Source: Chloroflexota bacterium (GTDB lineage: Bacteria > Chloroflexota > Limnocylindria > Limnocylindrales > CSP1-4). Taken from it: a stretch of DNA of 8,048 bases. Location of the stretch: contig JAKAMV010000433.1 of NCBI GenBank assembly GCA_021812735.1, forward strand, positions 1-8,048, written 5' to 3'. The notes under the pieces are model-generated. The model saw nothing but the letters and a program-made list of their open reading frames with translations, was not told the DNA's origin and made no database searches. Below, one piece after another: positions 1 to 5,873 of the stretch; position 1 is the first letter of the stretch; every line of letters begins with the position of its first letter. A program made the position numbers and the translations under genes.

Positions 1-1278
1 TCCGATCTCTCGCGGCACGCCGTGCTGGCCGCCGCGATCGAGCAGGCCGAGGCCGGGTTCCCCGCGTGGGACGGGCTGATCCGCGCCGTCGAGGGGCTCT
101 GGAACGACATTGCCGGCGAGCCCTGGGCCAACGGCTTCGGGAGCGTGTGGCGCCCGGGGGCCAGACCGTGGCGACCCGGCGAGATCGTGCGGCTGCCGGC
201 GCTGGCGACCACCCTCCGCACCCTCGCGGACGAGGGCTTCGACGCGTTCTACGACGGGGACCTCGGGGAGCGTGTCGTCGCCGGGCTCCGTGCGGCCGGC
301 GGCCTCCACACCGTGCCGGACCTGCAGCGCCACCGATCGGACTGGGGCGTGCCCGTCGAGGCCTCGTACCGCGGTGTGCGCGTGACCACGCACCCGCCCA
401 ACTCGTCGGGGTTCCTGGCGCTGATGCTGCTGCGGGTCCTCGAGCGGTTCGAGCTGCCCGCCGGCGCCGTCTACGACGGCCGGGGCTGGTCGTCGGCGGC
501 GTGGTCCCACCTCATGCTCGAGGCGGCCAAGCTCGTGTACGCGGACCGCGACCAGTTCCTCGCGGACCCGGCAGCACGCGAGGTGCCGGTGTCCGCGCTG
601 CTCTCGGACCACCACGCCGAGGCGCTTGCCGGGCGGATCGACCGGCAAGCGGCGGACCCGGCACCGGCACCGGTCCGAACGCTGGTGGGGGGCACCATCT
701 ACCTCGCGGTCGTGGACGCGGCCGGCAACGCGGTGAGCCTGATCCAGTCCAACGCGGCGGGCTTCGGGTCGGGCGTGGTGGACCCGGCGACGGGCGTTCA
801 CTTCCAGGACCGCGGCGCCTCGTTCTCGCTGGTCCCCGGCCACCCCAACGAGCTGACGCCCGGGCGCCGCACGGCCCACACGCTGCTGCCCGGCATGCTG
901 TTCCGCGCGGGCGAGCGCCGACCGTGGATCGTGGCCGGGTCGATGGGCGGCGACATCCAGCCGCAGATCCACGCCCAGCTGGTGTCGGCGCTCGTGGACG
1001 GCGGGGCGGACGTCGCAACCGCGGTCGCGGCCCCGCGCGTCACCGTCGAGCCGGACTCGTGGTTCGGGCCGCCGCTGACCGTGCTGGCGGACGGGCCGCT
1101 GGCGGACGGCGTGTCCGACGAGCTGCGCGCGCTTGGGCACCGGCTCACGCAGGTCCCGTACGACGGCGGCCTCGGCCATGAGCACGCGATCGAGCTGGTG
1201 GAGGGAGGCCCGGCGGCCGGCGGATCGCTGGCGGCGATCGCGGACCCCCGGAGCGCGGGCCTGGCGGCGGTCCGCTGA
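1..1278 (+). CDS. gamma-glutamyltransferase / Ntn-hydrolase family protein, 3' part (N-terminus outside window)
   Basis: The frame is open from base 1, so the gene begins before the window; the ATG at 22 is only the first in-window Met. Of the 425 residues seen (numbered from base 1), 1-231 are the end of the large subunit and 232-425 a normal-sized small subunit. PPNSSG (132-137) is the family's proline/serine motif. Thr232, in GGTIYLAVVD, aligns with the Thr that cleaves the precursor and then acts as N-terminal nucleophile. It is followed by GNAVSLIQSN and by GSMGG (313-317), matching the family GSxGG oxyanion region. Members transfer or hydrolyse gamma-glutamyl groups, for example of glutathione, usually outside the cytoplasm; the signal peptide would lie off-window. 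The pocket segment QDRGASFS (269-276) resembles the YwrD and class IV cephalosporin-acylase branch rather than E. coli GGT (NNQMDDFS), so true gamma-glutamyl specificity is uncertain. Family assignment is firm; substrate is not. Confidence 0.93.
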   Translation, partial: SDLSRHAVLAAAIEQAEAGFPAWDGLIRAVEGLWNDIAGEPWANGFGSVWRPGARPWRPGEIVRLPALATTLRTLADEGFDAFYDGDLGERVVAGLRAAGGLHTVPDLQRHRSDWGVPVEASYRGVRVTTHPPNSSGFLALMLLRVLERFELPAGAVYDGRGWSSAAWSHLMLEAAKLVYADRDQFLADPAAREVPVSALLSDHHAEALAGRIDRQAADPAPAPVRTLVGGTIYLAVVDAAGNAVSLIQSNAAGFGSGVVDPATGVHFQDRGASFSLVPGHPNELTPGRRTAHTLLPGMLFRAGERRPWIVAGSMGGDIQPQIHAQLVSALVDGGADVATAVAAPRVTVEPDSWFGPPLTVLADGPLADGVSDELRALGHRLTQVPYDGGLGHEHAIELVEGGPAAGGSLAAIADPRSAGLAAVR

Positions 1279-1323
1279 GCGGGCCACCGGCCTGGCTCCG
1301 GCGCCCGGGCGGCCCCAGGCCGG

Positions 1324-1332
1324 TGGTATTCT
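1324..1332 (+). promoter_or_regulatory. candidate extended -10 promoter for the zinc-ribbon gene
   Basis: TGGTATTCT carries TG-n before a TATTCT hexamer (1327-1332), an extended -10 pattern. It lies in the 121-nt gap after the GGT-family stop and 67 nt before the GTG at 1400. No convincing -35 is visible, which an extended -10 can compensate for. It would start a transcript for the 90-residue protein and possibly azlCD. This is a motif match only. Confidence 0.35.
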
Positions 1333-1389
1333 CGGCCGCGCCGGCGGCGGGCCAGGCGCGCCCGAGACGCCAGGGGCACGGCCGGGAGC

Positions 1390-1394
1390 GGAGG
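1390..1394 (+). promoter_or_regulatory. Shine-Dalgarno site deciding the GTG start at 1400
   Basis: GGAGG sits 5 nt before the GTG at 1400. The frame is open further upstream, but no other candidate start there has such a site, so this fixes the N-terminus of the 90-residue protein. Confidence 0.65.
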
Positions 1395-1399
1395 CGCAG

Positions 1400-1672
1400 G
1401 TGACGTCGAACGTCGGGCAGAACTACCCCTACTCGAGCGAGAGCGAGGCGGAGCGCGCCGCTGCCGTCGCGTCGGCGGTCGCCTCGCGCGAGGGCCTGGC
1501 CGACAAGCTCGCGGCGGAGGCGACCCCGCTCGACGCGAGTGACCGCTGGTGGGTCTACAAGTGCCCGACCAAGGGATGCCGCGGCCTGCTCCACGTGGCG
1601 GGCTACGCCGTGGAGCGGCATGCCGTGTACGCGGTCTGTGACGGGACCTGCGGCAAGACGTTCCTCCGGTAG
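1400..1672 (+). CDS. small protein with C-terminal four-cysteine zinc-ribbon-like domain, function unknown
   Basis: The 90-residue product starts at GTG, chosen because GGAGG lies 5 nt upstream; the open frame continues to 1133 but that part overlaps the GGT-family gene. Residues 14-41 are Ala/Glu/Arg-rich and probably helical. The C-terminal half holds two cysteine pairs, Cys55-x4-Cys60 (KCPTKGC) and Cys80-x3-Cys84 (CDGTC), 19 residues apart, joined by a segment rich in Val, Tyr and His that would form the strands of a zinc ribbon. There is no signal peptide or membrane segment, so it is probably cytoplasmic. It lies between the GGT-family gene (121-nt gap) and azlC (52-nt gap) on the same strand and may be cotranscribed with azlCD. 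I do not recognise a named family. Such knuckles bind nucleic acid or protein, but nothing here shows which. The regular cysteine spacing and high GC3 support a real gene. Confidence 0.72.
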   Translation: MTSNVGQNYPYSSESEAERAAAVASAVASREGLADKLAAEATPLDASDRWWVYKCPTKGCRGLLHVAGYAVERHAVYAVCDGTCGKTFLR

Positions 1673-1724
1673 GCGCCGCGGCCCTGCCGGCCCCGGACCG
1701 CCCCGCCCCGGCTCCTCCGCGTCG

Positions 1725-2543
1725 ATGAGCGCGCCGGCCGCCCAGTCGTCCCGCCCGCTCGACGTGCGCTCCGCCCGCCGACGCCTGCTGCTCGACACGT
1801 TCGGGATCGCCGTCTCGGTTGCCGCCTTCGGCCTCGTGTTCGGGCTGGCGGCGCGCAACGCCGGCTTCTCCCCCATCGAGGCGGTGGCGTCGAGCGTCCT
1901 CGTGTTCGCCGGGGCGTCGCAGTTCGCCGCGGCGGGGTACATCGCCGCCGGGCTGCCGTGGGCCCCGATCGTGGTGCTGACGTTCTTCCTCAACGCGCGC
2001 CACCTGCTGTACTCCGCATCGCTGGCGCCGCGCTTCCGCGAGATCCCCCTGCCGCGGCGCATCGCGATGAGCCACTTCCTGACCGACGAGGCGTTCGCGC
2101 TGTCGGCAGCGCACTTCCACCGGCTCGGGCGCATCGACGTGCCCGGCTACTGGATCGCCGCCATCCTGGGCGTGTTCCTGCCGTGGAACGTGGCGACGGT
2201 TGCCGGCGTGCTGCTGGGCGGTGCGATCCCCGACCCGAGCCGCCTCGGGCTGGACATCGTGTTCCCGGCGGCCATGGGCGGCCTGGCCGTCGGGCTCGCG
2301 ACCGGCCGCCGGGAGGCCGTGGCGGCAGGCGCCGGCGCGATCATCGGCACCGGCCTGTCGCTGCTCGTCGGGCCGGCGCTCGGGATCATCGCGGGCGGGC
2401 TGCTCGGCCCGCTCCTGGGCATGGCGACGCCGGCTCCGCCCGAGCCTCCCGCGGCGCCAGAGTCGGACCTGGCCGCCACGCCGGTGGCCATCGACCGGGC
2501 CATCGCGGAGGTTGGCGCCCTCGAGTCGGGAGGCCCGTCGTGA
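1725..2543 (+). CDS. azlC: AzlC family branched-chain amino acid exporter, large subunit
   Basis: This 272-residue polytopic inner-membrane protein is the large subunit of the AzlCD (YgaZH-type) exporter, which in characterised relatives moves valine, leucine, isoleucine, methionine or toxic analogues such as azaleucine out of the cell. The family signatures are present: FAGASQF at 61-67 and NARHLLYS at 90-97, inside a run of hydrophobic segments (about 24-45, 53-76, 80-100, 140-165 and 185-240). The ATG at 1725 is the only plausible start near the conserved N-terminus, since no in-frame start lies in the 50 nt upstream. It has no clear Shine-Dalgarno site, so reinitiation after the zinc-ribbon gene (52 nt upstream) or a leader-poor message is possible. 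The last 40 residues are Pro/Ala/Glu-rich and probably cytoplasmic. The stop overlaps the azlD start by 4 nt, the usual azlCD arrangement, implying coupled 1:1 synthesis. The actual substrate cannot be read from sequence. Confidence 0.92.
   Translation: MSAPAAQSSRPLDVRSARRRLLLDTFGIAVSVAAFGLVFGLAARNAGFSPIEAVASSVLVFAGASQFAAAGYIAAGLPWAPIVVLTFFLNARHLLYSASLAPRFREIPLPRRIAMSHFLTDEAFALSAAHFHRLGRIDVPGYWIAAILGVFLPWNVATVAGVLLGGAIPDPSRLGLDIVFPAAMGGLAVGLATGRREAVAAGAGAIIGTGLSLLVGPALGIIAGGLLGPLLGMATPAPPEPPAAPESDLAATPVAIDRAIAEVGALESGGPS
2528..2533 (+). promoter_or_regulatory. Shine-Dalgarno site of azlD inside the azlC 3' end
   Basis: GGGAGG lies 6 nt before the GTG at 2540 and within azlC codons. It supports the GTG as the azlD start despite the overlap with the azlC stop. 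Confidence 0.7.
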
Positions 2544-2872
2544 GCACCCAGCTCGTCCTGCTGGCGGTGCTCATGCTCGCGGCGACCTACCCGTCGCGGG
2601 CCCTGCCCATCCTGGCCCCGGGGATCGAGCGGCTGCCACCGCGCGCGCTTCTCTACCTGCGCCTCGTGGGGCCGGCCGTGCTGGCCTCGCTCGCGGCGGC
2701 CAACGTGCTCGTGGGCAAGACAGCCGACGGCGCGCCCACCCTCCAGGGCGGCGTGCAGGTGCTGGGCGTGGTCGCGTGTCTCGCCGTGGTGGCGTGGCGA
2801 CGGAACCTGCTGCTGGGGCTGGCCGTCGGCGTGGCGCTGGTGGCGGGCGCCCGGTTCGCCGGCGTCGCGTAG
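2540..2872 (+). CDS. azlD: AzlD family branched-chain amino acid exporter, small subunit
   Basis: The product is 110 residues, the normal AzlD size, and almost wholly hydrophobic, with membrane segments at about 4-16, 38-58 and 68-106 (the last long enough for two). The family motif near the N-terminus is present as TYPSRALP (16-23), matching the TxxxRxxP pattern of AzlD/YgaH. It pairs with AzlC to form the amino acid exporter, where the small subunit is required for activity. The start is GTG at 2540, overlapping the azlC TGA in a GTGA junction, with GGGAGG 6 nt upstream. The pair ends 32 nt before the 3' end of the convergent M20 peptidase gene. A weak inverted repeat (AGCCG 2885-2889, CGGCT 2901-2905) lies between them and is too short to call a terminator. 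Confidence 0.9.
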   Translation: MSTQLVLLAVLMLAATYPSRALPILAPGIERLPPRALLYLRLVGPAVLASLAAANVLVGKTADGAPTLQGGVQVLGVVACLAVVAWRRNLLLGLAVGVALVAGARFAGVA

Positions 2873-2904
2873 GGAGGCCCGCGCAGCCGACGTCCGGCCG
2901 CGGC

Positions 2905-4149
2905 TCAGGAAGCGGTCGCGCGCGCCCTTGATCGACGCTCGGCGGCCCAGGCGCGCACCTCGGGATCGCGCCCGATGGTCACGATCAGCCCGGCCAGCAG
3001 CGTGGTGCGGGGCACGATCGACGCCACCTCGAGGTACTCGCCGGGCGAGTGGTCCAGACCGCCGATCGGCCCGAGCCCATCGAGCGTGGGCACGCCCATC
3101 CCCGCTGTCGTGTTGGCGTCGGACGCGCCGCCGGTCGCGGCGTCGCGGAGATCGAAGCCCATCGCCTCGGCGAGCGCGATGGCGTGGTCTGCAAGCCGAC
3201 CGGAGCGCTCGAGCTTCTCCATCGGCTCGTGCCTGCTGGTCACCTCCAGCTCGAAGGTCACGTCCGGCACGGCCACCGAGCGCGCCGTCAGCTCGGCGAT
3301 CGCGGCCTCGATCGCGCCCAGCCCCTCGCGCGTGGCCGACCGGATGTCCACCTGGATCCGGCACTGCTCCGCCACCACGTTCGGGCGGGTGCCGCCCTCG
3401 ATCACGCCCACGTTCACGGTGACGCCGGGCCAGCGGCCGTTGAGCGCGTGGAGGTCCGTGGTGAGGCGGGCGGCCTCGAGGATGGCGCTCCTGCCCCGCT
3501 CGGGCTCGACCCCCGCGTGCGACGCCCTGCCCAGCACGGTGACCACCAGGTCGATCGTGCCCTTGCGGCTCGACACGATGTCGCCGTTGGCGCGCGCGCA
3601 CTCGAACACGAGGCACGCGTCGGCGCCGGCGGCCGCCTGGCGCACCAGCGGCGTCGACGCGGGCGATCCGATCTCCTCGTCCGGGTTGGCCAGGAACACA
3701 AGGCTGGCCACCGGCAGGCCGCCGAGCGCCTCGCGGACGGCGGCGATCGCGTGCAGGCCGCTCAGGAACCCGCTCTTCATGTCCGTGACGCCCGGACCGG
3801 TGGCGACGCCACCCTCGACGGCGAACGGGCGCGCGGCGACGGTGCCGTCGTCGAACACCGTGTCCATATGGCCAATGCACAGGATGTCCGGTCCGGCCGG
3901 GTCCGTGCCGGCCAACTCGCCGATCACCGTGTCGCCCAGGCCGAGGTCGTTCGGGTGCGTCGTGACGCGGGCGCCCAGCTCCCGCAGCCGCTCCGCGGTC
4001 CAGCGGCCGATGGCGTCCACACCCGCCTTCGAGTAGCTGCCGCAGTCGGTGTTGACCAGGCGCTCGAGATCGGCCAGGTACTCGGGGTAGGCGCGGTCGA
4101 GGCGGTCGCGGATGGCCGCGAGCTCAGCGTAGGTGACGGCAGGCTCCAT
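2905..4149 (-). CDS. M20 family metallopeptidase, carboxypeptidase G2 / glutamate carboxypeptidase-like
   Basis: This complete 414-residue enzyme has the full di-zinc site of the M20A/CPG2 type. His94 and Asp96 are in GHMDTV, bridging Asp123 in GVTDMKSG, the general base Glu158 and metal ligand Glu159 in PDEEIGSP, Glu183 in VFECA, and His367 in GLDHSPGEYLE. The dimerisation domain lies between about 190 and 305, with GRASHAG (207-213, His211) and Asn257 in GGTRPN at its edges. SDANTTAG (343-350) is also typical of CPG2 relatives. Family members remove C-terminal glutamate from folates and peptides or hydrolyse other N-acyl amino acids. No signal peptide is visible (EPAVTYAELA start), so the enzyme is probably cytoplasmic, unlike exported CPG2. 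The ATG at 4149 has no Shine-Dalgarno site but lies 6 nt after a TAGACT box, fitting a leaderless message. It is a single-gene unit convergent with azlD. Other M20 specificities (acetylornithine or succinyl-diaminopimelate deacylase) fit less well. Confidence 0.92.
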   Translation of the reverse strand: MEPAVTYAELAAIRDRLDRAYPEYLADLERLVNTDCGSYSKAGVDAIGRWTAERLRELGARVTTHPNDLGLGDTVIGELAGTDPAGPDILCIGHMDTVFDDGTVAARPFAVEGGVATGPGVTDMKSGFLSGLHAIAAVREALGGLPVASLVFLANPDEEIGSPASTPLVRQAAAGADACLVFECARANGDIVSSRKGTIDLVVTVLGRASHAGVEPERGRSAILEAARLTTDLHALNGRWPGVTVNVGVIEGGTRPNVVAEQCRIQVDIRSATREGLGAIEAAIAELTARSVAVPDVTFELEVTSRHEPMEKLERSGRLADHAIALAEAMGFDLRDAATGGASDANTTAGMGVPTLDGLGPIGGLDHSPGEYLEVASIVPRTTLLAGLIVTIGRDPEVRAWAAERRSRARATAS

Positions 4150-4155
4150 GTCTCG

Positions 4156-4184
4156 AGTCTACCGGCCGCCGACCCTGCGATCAC
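4156..4184 (-). promoter_or_regulatory. probable leaderless promoter of the M20 peptidase gene
   Basis: On the minus strand GTGATC (4184-4179, sharing TGA with TTGACA) is followed after 17 nt by TAGACT (4161-4156). Six more bases then lead to the ATG at 4149, so the expected transcription start falls on or next to the A of ATG. No Shine-Dalgarno site is present. Confidence 0.5.
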
Positions 4185-4292
4185 CCCCGGCGTGACGACC
4201 GGCCGGCGCCCGAGCGACGGCCCCCAGCCGGGACCGCTCGACCCGCCACCGACGGGACCATGCGCCCGCAACGCTCCTGCCGGGTGACCCTT

Positions 4293-4332
4293 CCGGCGGC
4301 CGGTGATGCCGGGCCATCATGCCTTCCGCCGG
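4293..4332 (+). repeat. nested inverted repeat in the leader of the 102-residue membrane protein gene
   Basis: An outer perfect 7-bp pair (CCGGCGG 4293-4299, CCGCCGG 4326-4332) encloses an inner perfect 5-bp pair (TGATG 4304-4308, CATCA 4315-4319) with a 6-nt loop. It begins about 107 nt before the ATG at 4400 in the 250-nt divergent gap. It could be an RNA stem-loop in the leader, an operator, or a chance product of high GC. The rest of 4150-4399 shows only the M20 promoter and the Shine-Dalgarno site of the next gene. Confidence 0.4.
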
Positions 4333-4399
4333 CGTGGAGTCGGCGATCCGTCGTTTGTGATCCGCTCGGCCCAAGCGGCCACCCACGGGAGCCTCGAAC

Positions 4400-4708
4400 A
4401 TGCAGCCGTTCGACATCGCGCTCTGGGTCGTCGTCGCGATCGCCGTCATGGCGGCCGTCTGGCTGGTCGCCAACGCCCGGCGGAAGGCGAGCAGCAGAGC
4501 CGACTTCATCGCCACATGGGCGGCCAGCTGGCTGCTGGCCTTCGTGATCGGCGGCGGCCTCATGATGTTCGGCGTCGCCGTCCTCTACTTCCTGTTCGGC
4601 CAGCCGGCGGCGATGGCGGGGCTGGTCCTGCTCGTCCTGGTCCTGATCGCCGAGCCGTTCATCCTGGCGGCCGCCGTGTTCCGGCGACGCAAGGTCGCGA
4701 CGCGCTGA
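4400..4708 (+). CDS. small three-helix membrane protein, function unknown
   Basis: The 102-residue product has three hydrophobic segments at about 7-24, 42-66 and 72-94. A basic, polar loop (NARRKASSRAD, 25-35) follows the first, and a basic tail (FRRRKVATR) ends the protein. The positive charges suggest that the first loop and C-terminus are cytoplasmic. Glu85 and Pro86 break the third helix. The ATG at 4400 has GGGAG 8 nt upstream (4387-4391). Third codon positions are almost all G or C, which supports real coding. The next gene on the strand starts 130 nt later with its own possible promoter, so the two need not be cotranscribed. I see no named family or catalytic motif and give no function. 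Confidence 0.75.
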   Translation: MQPFDIALWVVVAIAVMAAVWLVANARRKASSRADFIATWAASWLLAFVIGGGLMMFGVAVLYFLFGQPAAMAGLVLLVLVLIAEPFILAAAVFRRRKVATR

Positions 4709-4825
4709 CGGGCTGAGCTGCGACGCGCGACCGCGGGTCATCCCCGGCCGTCGCGCCCGGGCCCCACGGTCGCCTCCGCTCCGGGGCTGTCCCGGGAGCC
4801 GGCCGCGCGCTCTGGCGGGGCGAGC

Positions 4826-4831
4826 GAGAAT
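4826..4831 (+). promoter_or_regulatory. weak candidate -10 box for the GT87-like gene
   Basis: GAGAAT lies 7 nt before the ATG at 4839, the spacing of a leaderless start, and overlaps the alternative ATG at 4830. No -35 is visible and the first position deviates from TATAAT. The rest of the 130-nt gap (4709-4829) is GC-rich with short CCCGGG palindromes and no clear Shine-Dalgarno site. Confidence 0.3.
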
Positions 4832-4838
4832 GCTCGCG

Positions 4839-5846
4839 ATGAGCACGGTCACCGCCACCGCCAGCAAGCGCGCTCGCCGGGCAGGCACCGTCCGGCGAGC
4901 CCTCCACCGCGAGACGGTCCGGCTCCGGGACCGACGCCGGATCGCCGCCATGGCGATCCTGAGCGCGCTGCTGGGCCTCGCGATCGCGGGCATGTGGGCC
5001 CGGGGCGATGTTGCCGGCGCCGACGCCCGCGCGTATTGGGCGGCCGTCCGCCTGTGGCTCGACGGGGGCGACCCGTACCATCCCACGGGCCCATTCCTCC
5101 CCTACGTCTACGCGCCCTGGATGCTGCCGCTCTTCCTGCCCTGGGCGATGCTCCCCTGGGAGGTGGCCTGGTTCGCCTGGCGCGGCGCGGGCCTGCTGCT
5201 CCTCCTGTGGTCCATCCGCTGGGCCTACGCCCGGCGACCCCTGCCCACCTCGATCCTGCTGCTGATCCTCGCGATCCCCATCGGCGCCAACATCGACACG
5301 GGCAACATCAACCTGCTGCTGGCGGTGGCGCTGTTCGGCGCCCAGTTCGCCGACGGGCGGCTGGGCGGGCTCATCTGGGCCGTGGCCACGTGGATGAAGT
5401 GGGCGCCGGCCGCCCTGTGGCCCGTCCTGCCGGCGCGTGCGCGCGGCTGGGGCCTGAACTGGCTCGCGCTGTCCGGCCTCCTCTCGCTGCTGATGCTGCC
5501 GCTCACGATCATTCAGCTCCAGGCCCTGTTCGGGTTCGGGCAGCGGCCGGTGCGGGCGGACTACCTCGTCTACGTCTGGTCGATCGTGCCGTGGTGGTGG
5601 CGGCTCGAGCGCCCCTTCGCGTTCCTCCGCCCAACGGCCTGGCTCGACGCGTGGGGACGGGTCTGGCCGCAGGCGAGAGCTTGGGAACGGGCGTTCCGCG
5701 AGGCGCCGAGGGCCACGGCGGAGCGTTCTCGCGAGCGGCTCGCGCTCGGGGCGGCCCGGTTTGTCGGCCTGGTGCCGCCGGCCGGCGCGCCGTCTCGCCG
5801 GGCGGCCGGCCGCGGCAGGCGGCAGTCGGTCCAGATCGGCGACTGA
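4839..5846 (+). CDS. GT87 (DUF2029)-like polytopic membrane glycosyltransferase
   Basis: The product is 335 residues, starting with a basic cytoplasmic tail (1-34, many Arg), then a membrane anchor at about 36-54. The first outer loop has the GT-C signature Asp62 in GADARAYW, then GGDPYHP (76-82) and YVYAPW (89-94), as in DUF2029/GT87 proteins. More membrane segments follow at about 94-110, 113-128, 138-150, 155-170, 174-198 and 205-228. GNINLL (155-160) and TWMKWAP (184-190) match the family's G-Q/N-x-N-L-L and K-P-x motifs. GT87 enzymes such as actinobacterial PimE use polyprenyl-phosphate mannose to extend lipid glycans; the substrate here is unknown. After about residue 230 there is at most one more helix (about 240-254) and an Arg/Ala/Pro-rich tail, so it is shorter than the usual 380-420 residues. 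An ATG at 4830 adds three residues; 4839 is preferred because of the possible -10 box, but neither start has a Shine-Dalgarno site. Confidence 0.82.
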   Translation: MSTVTATASKRARRAGTVRRALHRETVRLRDRRRIAAMAILSALLGLAIAGMWARGDVAGADARAYWAAVRLWLDGGDPYHPTGPFLPYVYAPWMLPLFLPWAMLPWEVAWFAWRGAGLLLLLWSIRWAYARRPLPTSILLLILAIPIGANIDTGNINLLLAVALFGAQFADGRLGGLIWAVATWMKWAPAALWPVLPARARGWGLNWLALSGLLSLLMLPLTIIQLQALFGFGQRPVRADYLVYVWSIVPWWWRLERPFAFLRPTAWLDAWGRVWPQARAWERAFREAPRATAERSRERLALGAARFVGLVPPAGAPSRRAAGRGRRQSVQIGD

Positions 5847-5852
5847 ACCGGC

Positions 5853-5873
5853 AGGCGCGAGCGAGCGGCGCCT
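5853..5873. terminator. short hairpin between convergent genes
   Basis: AGGCGC (5853-5858) pairs perfectly with GCGCCT (5868-5873) around a 9-nt loop in the 26-nt gap between the GT87-like stop and the amidotransferase stop. It could serve both strands. There is no T-tract on either side, so terminator function is weakly supported. Confidence 0.3.

Noticed and set aside
798..2134. Long minus-strand open frames opposite the GGT-like, zinc-ribbon and azlC genes
   Set aside because: They show shadow composition, no family motif, and conflict with well-supported plus-strand genes.
2885..2905. Inverted repeat AGCCG/CGGCT between azlD and the M20 gene
   Set aside because: A 5-bp stem with an 11-nt loop and no T-tract is expected by chance at this GC content; not called a terminator.
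2147..3880. A 577-codon minus-strand open frame over azlCD and the M20 gene
   Set aside because: The product is Arg/His/Gly-rich with no motif, and the real genes in these places have complete catalytic or membrane signatures in other frames.
4697..4728. Direct repeat of GCGACGCGC at the end of the 102-residue gene
   Set aside because: A single pair of 9-mers of pure CG-rich sequence at this composition is not evidence of a mobile element or array.
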